Assembly: GCF_000601455.1 (NCBI RefSeq)
Contig: NZ_AZQP01000017.1
Span: 1-51,256 of the forward strand
Direction of reading: 5' to 3'
Length of the DNA: 51,256 bases
Source: Fervidicella metallireducens AeB
Lineage (GTDB): Bacteria > Bacillota > Clostridia > Clostridiales > Caloramatoraceae
Shown: in pieces, positions 18,236 to 26,509 of the stretch
Layout of the letters: each line of letters begins with the position of its first letter
Numbering within the stretch: the first letter of the stretch is position 1
Made by a program: the position numbers and the translations under genes
The notes under the pieces: model-generated
What the model was told of the DNA's origin: nothing
Database searches by the model: none
Seen by the model: the letters and a program-made list of their open reading frames with translations, nothing else

Positions 18236-18981
18236 CTATCCTCTACCCCCTTCTTTTATGGCATTTATTATTCTATCAACAGGCAATCCTGCCTTTTCTG
18301 CAGTTTTTATTCCTTCTTTAAAATCCCCAACTCTATCCGGTGTGTGGGCATCACTATCTATCACAAAATTAACATCCTCTACCATTGCTATTTTAACATA
18401 TTCAGCAGTCAAATATCCATGGCTTGAGTTAATTTCAAGGGCTGTTCCCTTTTTTGCAGCAGCTTGGCAAGTCTTTTGGTATCAATAGAGACCTTTGCAC
18501 CAGGGTGGGTTATTATATCAATGTTGTGCTTTTCAATAGCCTTTATCATTGCCTCAGTATTTGTTTCCCTGCATTTATTTCTAAGTGACGGAAAACATTT
18601 AGCTAAATAGTTTCTCACAAACAACATATATCCATCCCTTAGAGTCTTTGGTTTTGCACCGTTGTGAAAGCCAACTAATAATATATCAAGTAATTTCATA
18701 TCCTCAGCTTCTACATCAATATCACCCTCACAGCTTATCAGGTTTCCTTCAACTCCAAGGAGTATTTCTATCTCAGGATATTTTACTTTTAAATCATCTA
18801 TTTCCTTTCTCATCTTCTTTAGATTTTCCCTCTTTACTCCGTAGGTTAAGTGCCCAGGTCCATGATCAGATATTACTATTTTTTTTAGACCTTTTTTAAT
18901 TGCTGCCTTTACATTTTCTTCTATTGTACCTTTACCATGGCTATAAACAGTATGTGTATGAAAGTCTCCGTATAATTTCAT
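18236..18981 (-). pseudogene. PHP-domain phosphoesterase, frameshifted near 18450
   Basis: The N-terminal 174 residues are a normal PHP domain: YGDFHTHTVYSHGKG, VISDHGPGHLTYG, GVEGNLI, LVGFHNGAKP and DIITHPGA. The frame then runs into LLQKREQPLK and stops at 18409. Reading one base back at the AAAAAAGGG run (minus strand, 18455-18447) restores LLQKKGTALEINSSHGYLTA and, further on, FVIDSDAHTPDRVGDFKEG, ending at TAG 18238-18236, one base before rapZ. The final His-containing motif SDAH, needed for metal binding, lies in the shifted part. A lost A in a run of seven explains it. It could be a real mutation, a sequencing error or, less likely, programmed slippage. ATG 18981 follows AGAGGAG. Confidence 0.85.
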
Positions 18982-19300
18982 AATTTATTACTCCTCTGAA
19001 TTACATATTACTTTTACTTTATCCTAAAATATACCATACTACTTAAATTCCTTCAACCAAAAACAATTTTTTGAAAGATGCTACAAACCTTTATGCATTT
19101 GTATCTCTATTTTTACTTATCTGCAAATAAATAACAGTTAAAATATATTCAATTAGAATTATACAATTTACTAACTTTTTTTGATATAATATAACTTAAT
19201 TATATAAAATCTAAATTTTCATTAATAATTTTTTAATAAATTTGTCATAATAAGAATAGTGTTTTACGATAGTGTAATATACTGCAATAGATATATACCT

Positions 19301-19315
19301 AATTTTCTATAATTT
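19301..19315 (+). promoter_or_regulatory. CodY-like box upstream of brnQ
   Basis: AATTTTCTATAATTT matches the CodY consensus AATTTTCWGAAAATT at 12 of 15 positions and lies 24 bases before the -35 element. CodY control of branched-chain amino acid uptake is established in Firmicutes; this site is inferred. Confidence 0.4.
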
Positions 19316-19338
19316 TCGACTAATATCAACATTTTCTA

Positions 19339-19367
19339 TTGCAAAGTTGTAATTATCATGATATTAT
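19339..19367 (+). promoter_or_regulatory. Sigma-A-like promoter of brnQ
   Basis: TTGCAA (19339-19344), a 17-base spacer and TATTAT (19362-19367), 66 bases before the start codon. Confidence 0.6.
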
Positions 19368-19433
19368 CTTTATATCACTTCACAGTATTGAATTTGTAAG
19401 AATACTGAAATTATTGTTAAAGGAGGATGCAAA

Positions 19434-20720
19434 ATGAATAAGAATCTTAAAGACTGTATCGTTATAGGTTTCGCTCTGTTTGCTATGTTCTTTGGAGCTG
19501 GTAACTTAATATTTCCACCATATCTTGGTAAGCTGTTTGGAACTAACTGGTCAATAGCAATTATAGGATTTTTAATAACTGGTGTTGGTCTGCCACTTTC
19601 AGGAATTATAGCATCAGCAAAGCTTTCTGCTGGAATTGAAGCTATGGCTGGAAAAATCAATAAGAAATTCGCACTAATAATGACTACTGCACTTATAATT
19701 ACACTTGGACCACTTGTAGCTATTCCAAGAACAGCAGCTACAACATTTGAATTAAGCGTTAAGCCATATATGCCAAACGTTGATTCACTTATACCAATAG
19801 TTATATATATGTTAATCAACTTAGCTTTTGTAATTAAGCCATCATCAATTATAGATACTATCGGTAAATTTTTAACTCCTGCACTTTTAGCACTTTTAAC
19901 ATTTATCATAGTGAAGGGAATTATATCACCGATAGCGCCAGTTGAACCTACAACTACTGCAGATGTATTCTCAACATCATTACTTCAGGGATATCAAACA
20001 ATGGATGCCCTTGGTTCAGTAATATTTGCTTCAATTATAATCAGTTCAGCAATGGCTAAGGGTTATACTAAGAAAGAAGATATTATGAAGGTTACAATTA
20101 AATCAGGTATAATCGCAGTAGGTGGACTTGCTTTCGTTTACGGCGGATTAATGTACCTTGGTGCACAGACTGTTAAAGCTTTCCCTGATGGTTTAGCACT
20201 TACTGAACTTGTTACTAGAATTTCAAGAAGTGTTGCTGGAAACTTTGGTAGTGCAGCCCTTTCAGGTGCAGTTGCACTTGCTTGTATGACAACATCTATA
20301 GGTCTTACAGCAACAGCTGCAGAATTCTTTGACAGAGCAACTAATGGTAAGCTTTCATACAAGGTTAATTCAATAATCATAACAATAGTAAGTATATTCC
20401 TTGCAAAGATGGGTGTTGGATCAATCATCAAGTTTGCTGGCCCAATCCTTGGAATACTTTACCCACCAATAATAACTCTTATATTCTTAACACTTGCAAG
20501 CAAAATTGTTAAGAACATTAAGGTTTACTCAGCAGCAACAATTGTAGCTCTACTTGTTGCAGTACTTGACACATTAGCTCATTCAACAGTGGCATTCTTA
20601 CCACTTGCTGATAAAGGATTTGCTTGGTTAGTACCAACTGTAGCTGTATTTATACTAGTTTCACTAGTAACTAAGAAGGAAGATCTTCCAATTACAGAAG
20701 AAGAATTAAAGGCTGCTTAA
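19434..20720 (+). CDS. brnQ: Branched-chain amino acid sodium symporter, BrnQ family
   Basis: 428-residue LIVCS-family carrier for leucine, isoleucine and valine at the cytoplasmic membrane. The N-terminal family signature is clear (GFALFAMFFGAGNLIFPPYL), followed by GPLVAIPRTAATTFE and SVIFASIIISSAMAKGYTKK. About 12 hydrophobic segments fill the chain, which is the usual length. ATG 19434 has AAAGGAGG 8 bases upstream. It is a single-gene unit with its own promoter, an upstream CodY-like box and a strong terminator. A second, unrelated uptake route for the same substrates (the liv ABC operon) lies at 42573-47517. Confidence 0.94.
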   Translation: MNKNLKDCIVIGFALFAMFFGAGNLIFPPYLGKLFGTNWSIAIIGFLITGVGLPLSGIIASAKLSAGIEAMAGKINKKFALIMTTALIITLGPLVAIPRTAATTFELSVKPYMPNVDSLIPIVIYMLINLAFVIKPSSIIDTIGKFLTPALLALLTFIIVKGIISPIAPVEPTTTADVFSTSLLQGYQTMDALGSVIFASIIISSAMAKGYTKKEDIMKVTIKSGIIAVGGLAFVYGGLMYLGAQTVKAFPDGLALTELVTRISRSVAGNFGSAALSGAVALACMTTSIGLTATAAEFFDRATNGKLSYKVNSIIITIVSIFLAKMGVGSIIKFAGPILGILYPPIITLIFLTLASKIVKNIKVYSAATIVALLVAVLDTLAHSTVAFLPLADKGFAWLVPTVAVFILVSLVTKKEDLPITEEELKAA

Positions 20721-20731
20721 TTATAAAAATG

Positions 20732-20760
20732 AAAGGTAGATGAGGTTATCATCTACCTTT
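20732..20760. terminator. Bidirectional terminator between brnQ and hisC
   Basis: 12-base perfect arms AAAGGTAGATGA/TCATCTACCTTT around GGTTA. It lies 11 bases after the brnQ stop and 5 bases after the hisC stop on the other strand. Confidence 0.85.
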
Positions 20761-20765
20761 TGTTA

Positions 20766-21851
20766 TTATTCCTTTAACAGGTTTTCAAGTTCATTTATGA
20801 ATCTTTCATTCTGATCCATTGTCCCAACGCTTACCCTGAGCCAATTATTCATTCCAAATAAATGTCCAGGTCTTACTATAACACCTTTTCTTAAGAGTTT
20901 ATTAAATACATCTTTATCGTCTCTTCCTACATTCACCATTACAAAGTTTGCCTGACTTATTATGTATTCTAATCCTAATCTGTCAAACTCTCTATAAAAA
21001 TACTCTCTGCCTGTGGTATTGGTTTCAACCGCTTTCTTTAAGAAGTCCTTATCCTTTAATGCTGTTATTGCTGCTGCTTGAGCTATAAGATTTGTGTCAA
21101 ATGGTCCTAAGATAGAATTAATGTATTTTGTGATTTCTTCATTGGCTATTCCATAACCAACCCTTAAACCTGCCAGACCATAAGCCTTTGAGAATGTTCT
21201 TAGAATTATCATATTTGGATATTTATCAATTAATGGAAGTGTCTGTGGATATTCTTCGTCTGTAACATATTCATAATAGGCCTCATCCATAACTATTATA
21301 ACGTCCTCTGGTATTCTATCTAAAACACTGAAAAGCTCTGATTTTGTCACCATTGCACCTGTTGGATTGTTAGGTGTGCAGAACCAGATGATTCTGGTTT
21401 TTTCATTTATTGCATTAACCATAGCCTCAACATCAAGCCTGTGATTTTTCATTGGTATCTTAACAGTCTTTGCCCCCATAATCTGGGCACTATCTTCATA
21501 TCTCTGGAATGAAACTCCTCCCATTATAATTTCATCTCCAGGATCTAAAAACAAGTTACATATTACCCTTATTAAAAGGTCAGAACCTGTTCCGCAGAAA
21601 ATCCTTTTTGTGTCTACCCCTAGATGTTCAGACAATGCTCTTTTAAGTTCAAAGTTTGATGCATCAGGATAAAGGTTTATTTCCTCTGCTGCCTCCATCA
21701 TTACTTTTTTAACCTTTTCAGAACAACCTAAAGGATTTTCGTTAGATGCTAATTTAATGACATCAGTTAGCCCTAGTTCCCTTTTAACTTCACTAATAGG
21801 TTTACCTGCCTGATACATATTCAGCCCTTTAATAGCCTCTCTTATTTTCAC
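20766..21851 (-). CDS. hisC: Histidinol-phosphate aminotransferase family (HisC-like)
   Basis: 361-residue fold-type I PLP aminotransferase. It starts with IREAIKGLNMYQAGKPI and shows LASNENPLGCSEKV, YPDASNFELKRALSEHLGV, the PLP-lysine motif RTFSKAYGLAGLRVGYGI, and WLRVSVGT at the end. Length and motifs fit HisC. It stands apart from any his operon, and lone HisC-like enzymes often serve phenylalanine or tyrosine synthesis as well, so the substrate is open. Start is GTG 21851, 5 bases after GGGGGGA. Confidence 0.85.
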   Translation of the reverse strand: MKIREAIKGLNMYQAGKPISEVKRELGLTDVIKLASNENPLGCSEKVKKVMMEAAEEINLYPDASNFELKRALSEHLGVDTKRIFCGTGSDLLIRVICNLFLDPGDEIIMGGVSFQRYEDSAQIMGAKTVKIPMKNHRLDVEAMVNAINEKTRIIWFCTPNNPTGAMVTKSELFSVLDRIPEDVIIVMDEAYYEYVTDEEYPQTLPLIDKYPNMIILRTFSKAYGLAGLRVGYGIANEEITKYINSILGPFDTNLIAQAAAITALKDKDFLKKAVETNTTGREYFYREFDRLGLEYIISQANFVMVNVGRDDKDVFNKLLRKGVIVRPGHLFGMNNWLRVSVGTMDQNERFINELENLLKE

Positions 21852-21983
21852 TAAAATCCCCCCTATTCGTATTAATATTTAATTTCTACATAAATTAACA
21901 AATTCCTTTTTAATTTGTTTCAATTTTTCAAACATTCTTTTTATTTTGTCTTTTCAATATATTAATTTTTTATTAGAAATATT

Positions 21984-22018
21984 CCAAAAAAAATAGATGT
22001 GGGTTACTCCACACCTAT
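21984..22018 (-). terminator. Terminator overlapping the murB stop codon
   Basis: Arms about AATAGGTGTGG and CCACATCTATT (21992-22018) followed on the minus strand by a run of eight T. The last murB codons and TAA are in the stem and loop. Confidence 0.8.
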
Positions 22019-22915
22019 TATCTTAACCTCAGGTTCAAGCTCAACGTTAAACTTTTCTTTTACAACAGATTGAACCTTTTTTATTAAATTTAGTATGTCT
22101 GAAGCAGAAGCATTATCATAGTTTATGATAAAACCTGCATGTTTTTCAGAAACCATAGCACCTCCATAGGAAGCACCCTTTAATCCAGCATCTTCAATTA
22201 ACTTACCTGCATAATATCCCGTTGGTCTTTTAAATGTACTACCTGCACTTGGGTAATTCAGTGGCTGTTTTGCTACCCTTCTGCCATTTAAATCATCCAT
22301 TAATAACTTTATTTCCTCAGGATTTCCCTCCTGCAATCTAAATACTGCTTCAACAACAATATAATCTTTATCATGGATAACACTGTGTCTGTAACTTAAA
22401 TTAAGCTGTTCATTGCTCAATATGATTATGTTTCCACCCTTATCTAAGACAGTAGCAGATTCTATTATATCCTTTATCTCTCCACCATATGCCCCTGCAT
22501 TCATAGCAACTGCCCCTCCAACAGTACCTGGTATACCTGAGGCAAACTCCATACCTTTTAAGGAGTTTCTATATGCTTCAAAGGCTGCCTTGGATAAGAA
22601 GGCCCCTGCTTTAGCAGTTAATTTGTTACCTTCAATGGTTATATCATTTAATGATGTCAGCTTTATTATTACTCCTCTGTATCCACCATCTTTAACTATC
22701 AGATTACTTCCATTTCCCATTATAAAGTAAGGGGTATTGTTTATATTACACAGCCTGATAATATTAGAAATTTCAGATATTGTTTCTGGAGTAACAAGTA
22801 TATCAGCAGGTCCACCCACTTTGAATGACGTATGGTTTTTCATAGGTTCATCATATCTAATTAGATTACTGCCAACTATGCTCTCTAGTTCTTGCTTTAT
22901 TTTGTCTAAATTCAT
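22004..22915 (-). CDS. murB: UDP-N-acetylenolpyruvoylglucosamine reductase
   Basis: FAD-dependent enzyme that reduces enolpyruvyl-UDP-GlcNAc to UDP-MurNAc, a cytosolic step of peptidoglycan synthesis. 303 residues, type II MurB: NHTSFKVGGPADILVTPET, MGNGSNLIVKDGGYRGVII, EFASGIPGTVGGAVAMNAGAYGGE, NYPSAGSTFKRP with the catalytic Ser, and the last Glu near PEVKIIG. ATG 22915 follows GGGAGATG. It lies 133 bases after the PHP gene with no strong terminator between, so it may be read from the same message. Confidence 0.95.
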   Translation of the reverse strand: MNLDKIKQELESIVGSNLIRYDEPMKNHTSFKVGGPADILVTPETISEISNIIRLCNINNTPYFIMGNGSNLIVKDGGYRGVIIKLTSLNDITIEGNKLTAKAGAFLSKAAFEAYRNSLKGMEFASGIPGTVGGAVAMNAGAYGGEIKDIIESATVLDKGGNIIILSNEQLNLSYRHSVIHDKDYIVVEAVFRLQEGNPEEIKLLMDDLNGRRVAKQPLNYPSAGSTFKRPTGYYAGKLIEDAGLKGASYGGAMVSEKHAGFIINYDNASASDILNLIKKVQSVVKEKFNVELEPEVKIIGVE

Positions 22916-23048
22916 ATATTCATCTCCCTATGATTACTAGCAAATTAATACGTTTTATTTGATTTCACTTTAAACAATTACAGTATATATATAAATAATG
23001 CATAAATCAAGAAAATTGTTACCCTAAAAACTCCCCTGTTAAACTAAA

Positions 23049-23777
23049 TTATCTTTCCTGAAGCTTCCCCTTGCTTTTTAAATAATCCTTTAATCTGTTC
23101 TCATCTGTGTTTATTATGTAATTTTCATTAAAGCCAACAGATTCCAACATTTTTAAAGCATTTTGAAATTCACCTACATGATAACAAATATGAGCATCGC
23201 TTCCTAAAGTAATCATATTATTTAATTCAGCAGCTTTTTCAGCTATTCTAGTGCAGTTTTCAAAACTTCCTGGCCTTGAAAAACCTAAGGAGCTGTTGTT
23301 AATTTCTATGAGAACATTATATTCCTTTGCTGCCTTTAAAACTTCCTTAACATCAATTTCAAAGGCTGGATTTCCTGGATGGGCTATAATATCTACATAT
23401 TTATTTTTCATTGCCCCTATCAAAGCATTTGTATTATCCTTTTTACTGCCTGGAGTTATACACACATCATGTAAACTTGCCACAACTATATCCAAATTCC
23501 TTAGTCTTCCTTCATTTAAGTCTATTTTACCATTGAAATCCAATATATTTACTTCCGCTCCCTTTAAAACTTCAACTCCGTGTATTATATCTGGTATAAC
23601 CTTAAGATTCCCAAAGTGAAAAATATGAGGTCCTCCTGGCATAGCTGGCCCATGATCTGTCATTGCAATCAATTTTATTCCCTTTTCAGATGCTTCAAAA
23701 CAATTTTCTATCAATGTACTATACGCATGCCCGCTTGCAATTGTGTGGGTATGTGTATCAACAACCATTTTTTTCAT
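23049..23777 (-). CDS. PHP-domain phosphoesterase, YcdX-like
   Basis: 242 residues, one PHP metal-dependent phosphoesterase domain: VVDTHTHTIASGHAYST, LIAMTDHGPAMPGGPHIFHF, GVEVLKGAEVNI, ASLHDVCI, DIIAHPGNPAFEID, and the last metal motif GSDAHICYHVG. All metal ligands are present, in contrast to the frameshifted PHP gene at 18236-18981, to which it is related only by domain. It probably hydrolyses a phosphate ester; the substrate is unknown. ATG 23777 has AGAGGTG upstream; the gene follows uvrC by 26 bases and is likely co-transcribed with it. Confidence 0.88.
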   Translation of the reverse strand: MKKMVVDTHTHTIASGHAYSTLIENCFEASEKGIKLIAMTDHGPAMPGGPHIFHFGNLKVIPDIIHGVEVLKGAEVNILDFNGKIDLNEGRLRNLDIVVASLHDVCITPGSKKDNTNALIGAMKNKYVDIIAHPGNPAFEIDVKEVLKAAKEYNVLIEINNSSLGFSRPGSFENCTRIAEKAAELNNMITLGSDAHICYHVGEFQNALKMLESVGFNENYIINTDENRLKDYLKSKGKLQER

Positions 23778-23803
23778 AACATCACCTCTAAAACTTAATG
23801 CTT

Positions 23804-25663
23804 TTAATTATTTTCATCCCTGAAAAACTCGTATACTGCCTTTGCTGATGCCTCGTTCATCCCATCAACTGCTTTAAGGTCATCAATTGTTGCTTTTTTA
23901 ATTTCTTCAATACTGCCAAAATGTTTCATAAGTGCAATTCTTCTTGTTTTTCCTATCCCCTTTATTTCATCTAATACTGATGCTACACTTCCCTTATCCC
24001 TTAAGCTTCTATGATAAGTTATTGCAAATCTGTGTACTTCATCCTGTATTCTAGTAATAAGCTTAAAGGCATTGGATTCTTTATACATTGAAATTTCTTC
24101 ACCATTGTAAATAAGTCCTCTGGTTCTATGCTTACCGTCCTTAACCATTCCACAAACAGGTATATTCAGCCCTAGTTCATTTAATACTCTCTTTGCAGCT
24201 GTAACCTGTCCCTCACCACCATCTATCATTATAAGATCTGGCATTTGTGCAAACTTTCCTTCTGCTAGTATTCCTTCATCAATTTCTTTTCTCTCTTGGA
24301 TTCCTCTTTTATATCTTCTTGATATGATTTCCTCCATACTTGCATAATCATTTGGTCCTTTAACAGTTTTTATTTTAAACCTTCTATAATCTTTATTTTT
24401 AGGTTTACCACTTTCAAAAACAATCATAGAACCAACCGGATCTGTTCCCTGAATATTTGATATATCAAATGCTTCAATTCTGAAGGGTAAATCATCTAAT
24501 CCTAAAATAAATTGGAGCTCCTTTATGGAATCCTCAGTCATTTCCTTTTCCCTTAAAAATTTATATTTCATCTGTTCTAGTGCCGCCTCTGCGTTCTTCT
24601 TTGCCATTTCTATCAATTTCGCCTTATCGCCGCGTTTAGGTACCTTTATATGTACCTTGCTGCCTTTTTTGTCTGAAAGATATGATTCAATTATACTTAT
24701 CTCTGATATTTCATCCTGAAGAATAATATCCCTTGGTATAAAATCTCTATCTGAGTAGAATTGCATAATAAATTGAGATAATATTTCTTCCTCCACATCA
24801 TCAACATCAAAATAGAAATTCTCTCTTCCTAAAAGTTTTCCTCCTCTTATGAAAAATACTTCTATGCAGATACCATCATCACCCTTTATATATGCTATTA
24901 CATCTTCATCATCCAGGGCCGATGATATTATCTTTTGTTTCTCTGATATTTTTTCTATTGATAGTATTTCGTCCCTAATCTCTGCCGCCCTTTCAAAGTC
25001 AAGTTTCTCTGAAGCCTTAATCATTCTGGTTTTTAACTCACTTACAAGTTCCTCATGTTTTCCTGAAAGAAACAGCATAATATTCTTTATTATTTCCATG
25101 TAAACTTCTTTATCCACATTACCCTGACATGGTGCTAGACATCTGTTAATGTGATAATTTAGACATGGCCTATCTATTGTTTTGCCATAGGCAACTGTTT
25201 TCTTACAATCCCTTATTTTAAATAGTTTTTTTATTATACCTATTGTTTCCCTTACTGCTGAAACGTCAGTATATGGACCAAAATATTTAGCTCCGTCTTT
25301 TACATGTTTTCTTGTAACCATAACCCTTGGATATTCTTCATTTATTGTCACTTTAATATATGGATAATGTTTATCGTCCTTTAAAAGAATATTATATCTT
25401 GGCTTATTCTTTTTTATCAGATTACATTCAAGAATCAGCGCCTCCAATTCACTGTCGGTGATAATATATTCAAATTCAGAGATATGGCTTACCATGGCTC
25501 TGACCTTTGGGGAGTGATTTTTAGAATTTTGAAAGTACTGTCTCACTCTATTTTTAAGAGAAACTGCTTTACCAATATAAATTATTTCTCCCTTTGAGTC
25601 TTTCATAATATATACACCTGGATTATCCGGCAGCTTTTTTAATGCATCTTGTAAATCAAACAT
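23804..25663 (-). CDS. uvrC: Excinuclease ABC subunit C
   Basis: Makes both incisions in UvrABC nucleotide excision repair. 619 residues: GIY-YIG nuclease at the N-terminus (PGVYIMKDSKGEIIYIGKA), a cysteine cluster (CLNYHINRCLAPCQG), the UVR motif near residue 205-235 (KASEKLDFERAAEIRDEI), the RNase H-like nuclease (RIEAFDISNIQGTDPVGSM, MIDGGEGQVTAA) and a tandem helix-hairpin-helix end (VLDEIKGIGKTRR). ATG 25663 has GGAGG at 6 bases. The DUF457 membrane protein gene ends 36 bases upstream. Confidence 0.96.
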   Translation of the reverse strand: MFDLQDALKKLPDNPGVYIMKDSKGEIIYIGKAVSLKNRVRQYFQNSKNHSPKVRAMVSHISEFEYIITDSELEALILECNLIKKNKPRYNILLKDDKHYPYIKVTINEEYPRVMVTRKHVKDGAKYFGPYTDVSAVRETIGIIKKLFKIRDCKKTVAYGKTIDRPCLNYHINRCLAPCQGNVDKEVYMEIIKNIMLFLSGKHEELVSELKTRMIKASEKLDFERAAEIRDEILSIEKISEKQKIISSALDDEDVIAYIKGDDGICIEVFFIRGGKLLGRENFYFDVDDVEEEILSQFIMQFYSDRDFIPRDIILQDEISEISIIESYLSDKKGSKVHIKVPKRGDKAKLIEMAKKNAEAALEQMKYKFLREKEMTEDSIKELQFILGLDDLPFRIEAFDISNIQGTDPVGSMIVFESGKPKNKDYRRFKIKTVKGPNDYASMEEIISRRYKRGIQERKEIDEGILAEGKFAQMPDLIMIDGGEGQVTAAKRVLNELGLNIPVCGMVKDGKHRTRGLIYNGEEISMYKESNAFKLITRIQDEVHRFAITYHRSLRDKGSVASVLDEIKGIGKTRRIALMKHFGSIEEIKKATIDDLKAVDGMNEASAKAVYEFFRDENN

Positions 25664-25699
25664 ATTAAACCTCCAAGTTACATTTGATATTTATATCAC

Positions 25700-26314
25700 C
25701 TATTTTAGCCCTGTTATTATTATGGGAAGTCTAAAAGTCAGGTATATTAGTCCCAGTGCCATAATAAGACCTTCTATCAGGTTTCCCCAACCTGAACCAA
25801 CTGTGAATGTCAATGGCATCTTATATTTTTTCTTTTTAAATGGATAAAATAGAGGAATGCCCCTTGATGTAAACATATCTGCAAATAAATGTAATCCATA
25901 GCCTATGGCAAAGGGTATTACGCACTCTTTAAAATTATATATTACAGCTGCATATCCGAATATACTTAGAAAGCTCAATAAACCTGAAAGACTGTGGGTT
26001 ATTCCGTTTCTATGGGAGGAAATACCTATTAAAACTAAAAAAACTCCCAGTGCCTTTAAATATGCAAGGTTAAAATAAAAATAATTTACTAAAAATATAA
26101 AAACACCAAGTGTTATATATATGGTAACCTTCACTGGTTTATTTTTAACAGGAAGAATATATTTATTAATTATACTTTTAGGATGATCTATATCTGGAAG
26201 TATAGAGGCCAGAGCACATACCCCAAGTACTGGTAATGACAATTTTACTGGTAAATACTCAGATAATATTACAGTAGCCATAACCCCTATACCAAAATGG
26301 GTCTTGCCTGTCAT
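25700..26314 (-). CDS. YdjM/DUF457 family membrane protein (putative metal-dependent hydrolase)
   Basis: 204 residues with about five membrane helices. The family pattern is MTGKTHFGIGVMATVI, SILPDIDHPKS with a DxDH metal motif, RNGITHSL and GYGLHLFADMFTSRGIPLFYPF. Bacterial members are called membrane-bound metal-dependent hydrolases, some under LexA control in enterics; the reaction is not known. AAAGGAG precedes ATG 26314. It may be the first gene of the uvrC-PHP unit; no SOS box was identified upstream by eye. Confidence 0.8.
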   Translation of the reverse strand: MTGKTHFGIGVMATVILSEYLPVKLSLPVLGVCALASILPDIDHPKSIINKYILPVKNKPVKVTIYITLGVFIFLVNYFYFNLAYLKALGVFLVLIGISSHRNGITHSLSGLLSFLSIFGYAAVIYNFKECVIPFAIGYGLHLFADMFTSRGIPLFYPFKKKKYKMPLTFTVGSGWGNLIEGLIMALGLIYLTFRLPIIITGLK

Positions 26315-26420
26315 AATAATTCTCCTTTATGTTAACTTTATATATAGTATATACCAGCATTTTTTGTCGAACAAGTGTTTGTCAGAAATTCATATAAAAA
26401 TAACAATAATTTGAATTAAC

Positions 26421-26484
26421 AATAAAAAGAAACAAGCCCATGTGTCTAGATTGAATTAACAACTTTGGGCTTATTCTTTTTATT
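26421..26484 (-). terminator. Terminator of the FHA-FtsW-PBP operon
   Basis: Long stem of about 19 pairs with GCCCA/TGGGC at its top and AATAAAAAGAA/TTCTTTTTATT at its base, around a 26-base loop. It lies just after the PBP stop at 26510. A 12-base direct repeat TTGAATTAACAA (26411-26422, 26451-26462) overlaps its edge and loop. Confidence 0.75.
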
Positions 26485-26509
26485 ATATTTTTATCAAAGC
26501 GTTGCAATA

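Larger units (their letters stand above)
18982..19433. other. 452-base intergenic region upstream of brnQ
   Basis: Very AT-rich spacer between the divergent PHP and brnQ genes. It holds a CodY-like box (19301-19315) and a promoter (19339-19367). I looked for a T-box leader (conserved AGGGTGGNACCGCG) because brnQ imports amino acids, and found none. Confidence 0.6.

Noticed and set aside
18441-18460. Programmed -1 ribosomal frameshift in the PHP gene
   Set aside because: The run reads CAA AAA AGG in frame; only the first of the two codons can re-pair well after slipping, no stimulatory hairpin was found, and orthologues are usually single-frame genes. A lost A is simpler.
18982-19433. T-box leader upstream of brnQ
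   Set aside because: No AGGGTGGNACCGCG-type antiterminator sequence and no terminator before the start; only a promoter and a CodY-like box are visible.
19370-19909. 179-codon minus-strand frame opposite brnQ
   Set aside because: Shadow of brnQ; hydrophobic only because the sense strand is a membrane protein gene.
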